In this document: piece after piece, positions 1 to 4,782 of the stretch
How the letters are laid out: every line of letters starts with the position of its first letter
Numbering within the stretch: the stretch's first letter is position 1
DNA from: Clostridiales bacterium
GTDB taxonomy: Bacteria > Bacillota > Clostridia > Oscillospirales > Oscillospiraceae
Assembly (NCBI GenBank): GCA_012728025.1
Contig: JAAYFX010000197.1
Location: 1-9,207 of the forward strand
DNA length: 9,207 bases
Direction: 5' to 3'
Made by a program: the position numbers and the translations under genes
Notes under the pieces: generated by a model
What the model was told of the DNA's origin: nothing
The model's database searches: none
What the model saw: the letters and a program-made list of their open reading frames with translations, nothing else

Positions 1-200
1 CCGAAGATTACATCCTCCATCTTACCGCCCCGAAGGGCCTTTGAGCGCTGTTCTCCCATAACCCAAAGCACAGCGTCGGAAATATTGGATTTTCCGCTGC
101 CGTTAGGCCCGACAATCGCCGTAATATCTTTTTCAAAGGTCAGGCGAGTCTTGTCGGGAAAGGACTTAAAGCCCTGTATTTCCAATGCCTTGAGATACAT
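1..200 (-). CDS. smc: Chromosome segregation protein SMC, N-terminal fragment (runs off the window)
   Basis: SMC is the ATPase of the bacterial condensin complex (with ScpA and ScpB), which compacts and segregates the chromosome. Only the first 66 codons are present. The translation opens MYLKALEIQGFKSF, the typical SMC beginning, and has the Walker A P-loop GPNGSGKSN at residues 31-39, followed by the SMC-typical stretch SDAVLWVMGEQRSKALRG at 41-58. The coiled coils, hinge and C-terminal Walker B/signature motifs would lie beyond base 1. The ATG at 198-200 follows a GAGGTGG ribosome site 3 nt upstream. The frame stays open a further 52 codons upstream, but family length and the ribosome site argue for this start. 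It follows the radical SAM gene after a 211-nt gap holding a likely promoter. Identification is very secure. Confidence 0.97.
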   Translation of the reverse strand, partial: MYLKALEIQGFKSFPDKTRLTFEKDITAIVGPNGSGKSNISDAVLWVMGEQRSKALRGGKMEDVIF

Positions 201-282
201 ATGCCACCTCTGATACTCCATTTCCTTTATTTTTCCGACCTTAAAAGTGCCGATTTGTATAATGCCCATGTCAAAGTATTTT

Positions 283-313
283 AAAGGCATAAAAAATCTG
301 ATTTTAAGCCTTT
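283..313 (-). promoter_or_regulatory. Stem-loop in the smc leader
   Basis: In the predicted smc leader, arms AAAGGC and GCCTTT (283-288 with 308-313) enclose a second set of arms AAAAT and ATTTT (293-297 with 301-305) around a 3-nt loop. Small internal gaps separate the two helices. It is not followed by a U-run on either strand, so it is unlikely to be an intrinsic terminator. A role in mRNA stability or translation is possible. It could also be chance pairing in A/T-rich DNA. Confidence 0.35.
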
Positions 314-370
314 CAAAAAATGCCGGCAGGGCCATGCTATCTTCCATTTTTAACATATAGCAATCAGTTT

Positions 371-399
371 ATTATATTATAAAAGTCCGCTGTTTGCAA
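371..399 (-). promoter_or_regulatory. Predicted sigma-A promoter for smc
   Basis: On the minus strand a -35 box TTGCAA (394-399) is followed after exactly 17 nt by a perfect -10 box TATAAT (371-376). A second TATAAT overlaps at 376-381 but would give a 12-nt spacer, which is too short. Transcription would start near 363-365. The site lies just past the stop of the upstream radical SAM gene and points into smc. This suggests that smc and its downstream partners have a start of their own besides operon read-through. Inferred from consensus match only. Confidence 0.7.
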
Positions 400-411
400 G
401 AAACTTAGCTC

Positions 412-1416
412 TTATAGTAGGATAATTTCACCTTTATTTACATTCCATGGCTTTATTTTCAGGCTGTTTAAAGAAAGCTCCTCACACAGCTTCTTAATGT
501 TGCACCTGTGCTGACCCGTCATGATAGAAACCTCTGAAGGATTAACCCCCAAAATAACATCACCTCTGACAGAGGCCTGTTTAAGAAGGCTTCTGGCCTT
601 ATCGAGAAAGATGCGGGAGAGAACAATTTCACCAAAGGCCGGATGATAGGCTCCAGCCAAAGCAGCCCCCGCCGAAAGCTCCTCCGTAGGATTTAGTCCC
701 AGACGGATAACGGGTATGTTTGCCTTATTAAACATGGGCAGAAGCTTTGCGCAAAGCTCTGCCGCCGCAGTTACAGTATGCTCCTTATACTTTCCCTGAC
801 GCCAAAGCTCATGCAGCATGGTGTCGCCTATTATTACCGTTGGGTAAATTCGCACCCCATTGGGAGCTAAGGCAATTATCTTCCTTGCGGTTTCAAGGCT
901 TTTTTCCTCTGTGTCCATAGGCAGGCCCGTCATCATCTGCAAAATAAGCTCAAAGTCCCGCTGTTTTATAAGCTCTGCCGCCTTTTCCGTATCCCTTGCC
1001 TTATGCCCCCTGCCGGAAGCTGTCAAAACATCGTCACACATGGACTGGGCACCAAGCTCAATGGTTTTTACTCCGAAGGCCAAAAGTCTATCTAGCGTTT
1101 CTTCGTTTATGGCATCTGGTCGTGTTGAAATTCTTACAGAGCTTATGCTCCCATCACGTAAAAACGGCAAAGCCGCCCCCAAAAGCTCTTCTTGCTTTTC
1201 GACCGGTATTGCCGTGAAGCTGCCGCCGTAAAACGCCAGCTGTGTATTTTCTTTTGCACCTGTTTTTTCAAGGGCTTCTTCTATGGCCTTTCCCACAGTA
1301 TCCCCGTCGGCGGGATGAATGCTTCCCGAAATTTTTCGCTGATTGCAGAAAACACAATCGTGGGGACAGCCCAGATGTGGAACAAAAACCGGAATTACTC
1401 GTCTTTTGGGCTCCAT
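412..1416 (-). CDS. Elp3-like radical SAM protein, function unassigned
   Basis: A 334-residue radical SAM enzyme. The [4Fe-4S]-binding motif CPHDCVFC is at residues 17-24, followed by the SAM-binding glycine motif FYGGSF at 62-67. The C-terminal third (from about residue 220, with GLNPTEELSAGA and the AYHPAFGEIVLSR stretch) resembles the C-terminal extension of bacterial Elp3-related proteins (COG1243-like). The acetyltransferase domain of true Elp3 is absent: the protein ends soon after that extension. Genes of this kind are known between rnc and smc in Clostridia, but I know of no proven substrate. tRNA modification is a guess from Elp3 kinship. The ATG start (1414-1416) lies 22 nt inside the 3' end of rnc, with a GGAGG site 10 nt upstream, which indicates translational coupling. 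The gene ends with TAA. Confidence 0.85.
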   Translation of the reverse strand: MEPKRRVIPVFVPHLGCPHDCVFCNQRKISGSIHPADGDTVGKAIEEALEKTGAKENTQLAFYGGSFTAIPVEKQEELLGAALPFLRDGSISSVRISTRPDAINEETLDRLLAFGVKTIELGAQSMCDDVLTASGRGHKARDTEKAAELIKQRDFELILQMMTGLPMDTEEKSLETARKIIALAPNGVRIYPTVIIGDTMLHELWRQGKYKEHTVTAAAELCAKLLPMFNKANIPVIRLGLNPTEELSAGAALAGAYHPAFGEIVLSRIFLDKARSLLKQASVRGDVILGVNPSEVSIMTGQHRCNIKKLCEELSLNSLKIKPWNVNKGEIILL

Positions 1417-2090
1417 TTAGAAATTGCCTCCAAACCGTGTTTTGCCGCTGCCTGCTCCGCTTCCTTTTTTGTGTAACCACAGCCAGAGCCTATAACTTTG
1501 CCGTTTAAGCTCACCTGAACAGTAAAGGTTTTTTTGTGGTCCGGCCCTTTTTCCCCGATAGTCTCATAGCTTAGGTTTTGGCCGGCCTTGCGCTGAATAA
1601 GCTCTTGCAGGGCTGTTTTATAATCGCTGACCTGCTGATTTTCCAACAAGTCACTTTGGCTTAAAATCATGCGCTTTATAAAATCTTTTGCTGTCTCCGG
1701 CCCTCCGTCAAGATATAAAGCCGCTATAAGGGCTTCAACGGCATCGGCTAGGATAGATTCTCTTTCCCTGCCGCCGCTGGCCTGCTCGCCCTTACCAAGC
1801 CTTATGAAACTTCCAAGCTCCAAATCCCTTGCCGTTCGGAAAAGGTTGTGCTCGCAGACAAGCTCGGCACGAAGCCTTGTCATCTGCCCCTCCGGCATTT
1901 GGGGATATGATAAATACAGGTGGCTTGCAACCACCTGCCCTAAAATACTATCGCCCAAAAACTCCAGACGCTCGTTGCTCATTATTCCCTTAGCCCTGTT
2001 CTCGTTAGCGTAAGAGCTGTGGCTTAAAGCTGTAAGCAGGAGCGTCTTATTTTTGAAGCTGTAATTTAGTTTTTTCTCCAAAACTTCCAT
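1395..2090 (-). CDS. rnc: Ribonuclease III
   Basis: RNase III cleaves double-stranded RNA in rRNA precursors, some mRNAs and sense/antisense duplexes, with Mg2+ as cofactor, as a homodimer in the cytoplasm. The 231-residue product has the signature NERLEFLGDS at 39-48. The expected acidic catalytic residues are E43, D47, D116 and E119 (in DAVEALIAALYLDGG). A double-stranded-RNA-binding domain spans about 156-225, from DYKTALQEL to the EAEQAAAKHGLEAI helix. Length is normal for the family. I chose the ATG at 2088-2090, which has an ideal GAAGGGAG site 6 nt upstream, over an in-frame GTG 18 nt earlier that overlaps that site. It lies 38 nt after acpP and its last 22 nt overlap the radical SAM gene. 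Confidence 0.97.
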   Translation of the reverse strand: MEVLEKKLNYSFKNKTLLLTALSHSSYANENRAKGIMSNERLEFLGDSILGQVVASHLYLSYPQMPEGQMTRLRAELVCEHNLFRTARDLELGSFIRLGKGEQASGGRERESILADAVEALIAALYLDGGPETAKDFIKRMILSQSDLLENQQVSDYKTALQELIQRKAGQNLSYETIGEKGPDHKKTFTVQVSLNGKVIGSGCGYTKKEAEQAAAKHGLEAISKWSPKDE

Positions 2091-2096
2091 AGGACG

Positions 2097-2104
2097 CTCC
2101 CTTC
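2097..2104 (-). promoter_or_regulatory. Ribosome binding site that fixes the rnc start
   Basis: GAAGGGAG on the minus strand lies 6 nt before ATG 2088-2090. The alternative GTG (2106-2108) sits upstream of this site and has no comparable site of its own, so the shorter protein is preferred. Confidence 0.8.
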
Positions 2105-2128
2105 TCACAGGTTTTACACAGAGAAAAT

Positions 2129-2365
2129 TTAGTCCTGCACATAACGGCCGACGTATTCTACAAGGTCGCCCACTGTGATAATTTTTTTAAGCTCATCGTC
2201 GGAAACCTCGGATAGGGAAAACTCCTCCTCTATTGCCATGGTAAGCTCCACAACGTCCAGAGAGTCGGCGCCCAAATCGTCCACAAAGGAAGTTTCCATT
2301 GTGACCGCATCAGGCTCAATTACGAACTGGTTGCAAATTAACTCTTGTATCTTTTCAAAAATCAT
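2129..2365 (-). CDS. acpP: Acyl carrier protein
   Basis: A 78-residue acidic acyl carrier protein, the carrier of growing acyl chains in type II fatty-acid synthesis and acyl donor for PlsX and lipid assembly. The phosphopantetheine attachment site is clear: GADSLDVVEL, with Ser35 as the modified residue. The start of helix I (MIFEKIQELI) and the EFSLSEVSDDELKKIITVGDLVEYV tail fit the four-helix ACP fold. Length matches the family. The ATG (2363-2365) has a GGAGATG site about 7 nt upstream. plsX precedes it by 64 nt, a gap that holds a strong promoter, and rnc follows after 38 nt. The PlsX-ACP pairing is functional, since PlsX uses acyl-ACP as substrate. Confidence 0.97.
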   Translation of the reverse strand: MIFEKIQELICNQFVIEPDAVTMETSFVDDLGADSLDVVELTMAIEEEFSLSEVSDDELKKIITVGDLVEYVGRYVQD

Positions 2366-2398
2366 TTTAAAACATCTCCAAATACTATGCTAAAATTG

Positions 2399-2427
2399 AT
2401 AATATTCATTATGCCAGCGCTTGTCAA
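2399..2427 (-). promoter_or_regulatory. Predicted strong sigma-A promoter for acpP
   Basis: The plsX-acpP gap holds a perfect -35 box TTGACA (2422-2427), a 17-nt spacer and a -10 box TATTAT (2399-2404, one mismatch to TATAAT) on the minus strand. The predicted start is near 2391-2393, leaving a leader of about 27 nt with the ribosome site. It begins 2 nt past the plsX stop. This arrangement would let the abundant ACP be made in excess of PlsX. Prediction from consensus match; no operator was recognised. Confidence 0.75.
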
Positions 2428-2429
2428 GA

Positions 2430-3455
2430 CTATTCTTCCTTTGAAATTGTCATAAGGCTTATATTTTTCTCAATTTCCTCCGCAACTTGCGCATTTATGA
2501 AGTTTACCGCCTGTAAGATGGCGTTTTTAAAGGCTCTGGCATCCGAAGAGCCATGGGCTTTTATAACCGGCTTTGTTATGCCAAGAAGGGCCGTTCCCCC
2601 AACCTCGGAGGGGTCAAGAGTTTTTTTAAGCTCCTCAAGCTTGTTTTTCACAAGGAGAGCGCCCACCTTTGATTTAAAATCAGAGGTTATTGCCTCTTTA
2701 AGACTGAGCAAAACAAACTTTGCGGTGCCCTCTATGGTTTTTAGCATAATGTTGCCTGAAAACCCGTCGGTTACCACAACGTCAACTCCGCCGAAGAATA
2801 TTTCCTTGGCCTCAACGTTTCCAATAAAGTTTATGCCCCCCTGCTCTGATGCGGAACTTAAAAGTGCAAAAGCCGCTTTTTGCAAGTCTCCGCCCTTTGT
2901 GTCCTCGCTGCCCACGTTTAAAAGTCCAACTCGTGGATTTTCACAGCCCATTATATTCCTAGCGTAAAAGCTTCCCATATAGGCAAATTGCAGCAGATAT
3001 TCCGCTGTGCATTCCACATTTGCTCCGCAGTCTATGAGCATTGCGCCCCTGTCCCCATTGGGCATAACAGGAGCCAGCGCTGCTCTTCTAATGCCCCGCA
3101 CCCGCTTAACTATAAGAGTTGCCCCTGCAAGAAGGGCCCCTGTGCTTCCGGCGGAAATACAGGCTTCCCCCTCCCCATCTCTTAAGGCTCGAAGGGCAAC
3201 AGACATGGACGAGTCCTTTTTCGTGCGCAAAACCGTTGTGGGGTCGTCTTCCATATGGACAACTTCAGTGGCGTTTATAATTTTTATTCTATTTCTGATG
3301 TCTGCTATGTTTTCTTTTTCAAGACAGGCTAAAATTTCATTTTCCCTGCCCACCAATGTTATGTCCACATCAAATTCACGGATGGCCTGCACCGCTCCTT
3401 TGATGGCCTCAGCCGGAGCATTGTCCCCGCCCATAGCATCAACTATTATCCTCAT
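2430..3455 (-). CDS. plsX: Phosphate acyltransferase PlsX
   Basis: PlsX converts acyl-ACP and phosphate to acyl-phosphate, which PlsY uses to acylate glycerol-3-phosphate at the first step of phospholipid synthesis. PlsX is a peripheral membrane protein. The 341-residue product begins MRIIVDAMGGDNAPAE, the usual PlsX opening. It has the conserved SAGSTGALLAGA at 101-112, DCGANVECTAEYLLQFAYMG at 142-161, LLNVGSEDTKGG at 178-189, and VVVTDGFSGNIMLKTIEG further on. Length is normal. The ATG (3453-3455) lies inside the trmFO 3' end (17-nt overlap) behind a GGGAGG site, so translation is probably coupled to trmFO. The stop is TAG. In many Bacillota fapR or rpmF directly precedes plsX; neither is here. 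Confidence 0.97.
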   Translation of the reverse strand: MRIIVDAMGGDNAPAEAIKGAVQAIREFDVDITLVGRENEILACLEKENIADIRNRIKIINATEVVHMEDDPTTVLRTKKDSSMSVALRALRDGEGEACISAGSTGALLAGATLIVKRVRGIRRAALAPVMPNGDRGAMLIDCGANVECTAEYLLQFAYMGSFYARNIMGCENPRVGLLNVGSEDTKGGDLQKAAFALLSSASEQGGINFIGNVEAKEIFFGGVDVVVTDGFSGNIMLKTIEGTAKFVLLSLKEAITSDFKSKVGALLVKNKLEELKKTLDPSEVGGTALLGITKPVIKAHGSSDARAFKNAILQAVNFINAQVAEEIEKNISLMTISKEE

Positions 3456-4761
3456 TTGAGAGCCTCCCTGAATGTGTCTTTATAATATCAAGCGCTCGAG
3501 AGGAAATCTCGGCGTTTTTATTCCGCTTCCCCTTTACCCGTCTTCCCAGAGGCTCTATTATTCCGAAGTTTATGTTCATAGGCTGAAAATTGCCTGTGGA
3601 GCCTTGGGAAATATAAAGAGACAAAGCGCCTATTGCCGTTTCCTTTGGAAAATTATAGGCTTCTTCACCCTTTAGCCTTGCCGCCTTTTCCAAGGCCGCC
3701 AAAAGCCCCGAAGCGCAGGATTCCACATAGCCCTCAACCCCTGTTATCTGACCTGCAAAACAAATGCTCGGCTGGGATTTTAAGCGGTAATATCTGTCCA
3801 AAAGCCTTGGGGAGTCAAGATAAGTGTTTCGGTGCATGACACCATAGCGGAGAAATTCAGCGTTTTTCAAGGCAGGTATCATTGAGAAAACCCGTCTTTG
3901 CTCGGGAAAGGCAAGGTGGGTTTGAAAACCTACAAGATTATATATGCTTCCCTCGGCATTATCACGCCTTAGCTGGACAACGGCATAGCTCTCCTTGTCT
4001 GTGCGGGGGTCACGCAGACCCACAGGCTTTAAAGGGCCAAACCTTAGGGTATCCTCGCCCCTTCTTGCCATAACCTCCACAGGCATGCAGCCTTCAAAAA
4101 CTCCACCGTCATCAAAGCCATGCAATTGAGCCTGACGGGCAGAGCAAAGCTCCTGCCAAAAGTCCAGATACTCTTCTTTCGTCATGGGGCAGTTTACATA
4201 ATCTGCCGTACCCTTGTCATAGCGTGAGGCATAAAAGGCCGAGTCCATATCTACGCTTTGAAGGCTCACAAGGGGAGCGGCGGCATCATAAAAGTTTAAA
4301 AACTTTTCATCGGGAAAAAGAGCTTTTATCTTTTCTGCAAAAGCGTCGCTTGTTAAAGGGCCTGTGGCAATGATAGTTTCCCCTTGGGGAATATCCACCT
4401 GCTCTTTTGAAATAATCTCAATGTTTTCACAGTTGTGTATCTTTTCTGTAACCATTTGGGAAAAGCCCTCACGGTCAACAGCCAGTGCGCCACCTGCCGC
4501 AACCTTTGTTGCGTCTGCGCAATCCATTATAAGAGAGCCTAAAAGTCTCATCTCCTGCTTCAAAAGCCCCACAGCATTTGTTAAATCATCGCTGCGAAGG
4601 GAGTTTGAGCAAACAAGCTCCGCAAAGCTGCCGCTTATATGGGCGGGGCTTTTTTTCTCCGGCTTCATTTCCACAAGGCGCACAGGTATCCCCTGCCTTG
4701 CCAACTGCCAAGCTGATTCACAGCCGGCAAGACCCGCTCCAATTACTGTTACTGCTTCCAA
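3439..4761 (-). CDS. trmFO: Methylenetetrahydrofolate--tRNA-(uracil-5-)-methyltransferase TrmFO
   Basis: TrmFO makes 5-methyluridine at position 54 of the tRNA T-loop, using methylenetetrahydrofolate and FADH2 rather than SAM. The 440-residue product has the N-terminal dinucleotide-binding motif VIGAGLAGCE at 6-15, ELVCSNSLR at 48-56 with Cys51, and FEGCMPVEVMARRG at 222-235 with Cys225. These two cysteines match the pair important for catalysis in the B. subtilis enzyme (Cys53 and Cys226). The C-terminal GLLAALEKAARLKG and MNINFGIIEPL stretches are also typical. The start is TTG (4759-4761), supported by AGAAGGAG 6 nt upstream and by the family N-terminus. It follows topA by 21 nt and its end overlaps plsX. 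The topA-trmFO neighbourhood is common in Bacillota. Confidence 0.97.
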   Translation of the reverse strand: MEAVTVIGAGLAGCESAWQLARQGIPVRLVEMKPEKKSPAHISGSFAELVCSNSLRSDDLTNAVGLLKQEMRLLGSLIMDCADATKVAAGGALAVDREGFSQMVTEKIHNCENIEIISKEQVDIPQGETIIATGPLTSDAFAEKIKALFPDEKFLNFYDAAAPLVSLQSVDMDSAFYASRYDKGTADYVNCPMTKEEYLDFWQELCSARQAQLHGFDDGGVFEGCMPVEVMARRGEDTLRFGPLKPVGLRDPRTDKESYAVVQLRRDNAEGSIYNLVGFQTHLAFPEQRRVFSMIPALKNAEFLRYGVMHRNTYLDSPRLLDRYYRLKSQPSICFAGQITGVEGYVESCASGLLAALEKAARLKGEEAYNFPKETAIGALSLYISQGSTGNFQPMNINFGIIEPLGRRVKGKRNKNAEISSRALDIIKTHSGRLSNEDNS

Positions 4762-4767
4762 GCTTTG

Positions 4768-4775
4768 CTCCTTCT
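4768..4775 (-). promoter_or_regulatory. Ribosome binding site supporting the TTG start of trmFO
   Basis: AGAAGGAG lies 6 nt before the TTG at 4759-4761, in the 21-nt topA-trmFO gap. No ATG or GTG lies closer to the conserved GAGLAG motif, so TTG is the likely start codon. Confidence 0.8.
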
Positions 4776-4782
4776 ATCTGCT

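Larger units (their letters stand above)
201..411 (-). other. Intergenic region and untranslated leader of smc
   Basis: This 211-nt gap separates the radical SAM stop codon from smc and is the largest non-coding stretch in the window. It contains a promoter at its upstream end (371-399) and then roughly 160 nt of probable 5' leader. The leader is more A/T-rich than the flanking genes and has a stem-loop (about 283-313). It is also free of stop codons in the smc frame from an ATG at 354-356. No tRNA, small-RNA family or riboswitch that I recognise is present. I see no terminator just after the radical SAM stop, so read-through from the upstream operon into smc is likely. Confidence 0.7.

Noticed and set aside
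376..399. Second overlapping -10 box TATAAT at 376-381 for the smc promoter
   Set aside because: The spacer to TTGCAA would be 12 nt, too short for sigma-A; the box at 371-376 gives 17 nt.
2091..2108. Longer rnc start at GTG 2106-2108
   Set aside because: The GAAGGGAG site lies downstream of it and is ideally placed for the ATG at 2090.
2497..2967. A 156-codon plus-strand ORF opposite plsX
   Set aside because: It is antisense to the conserved PlsX sequence and has no family resemblance.
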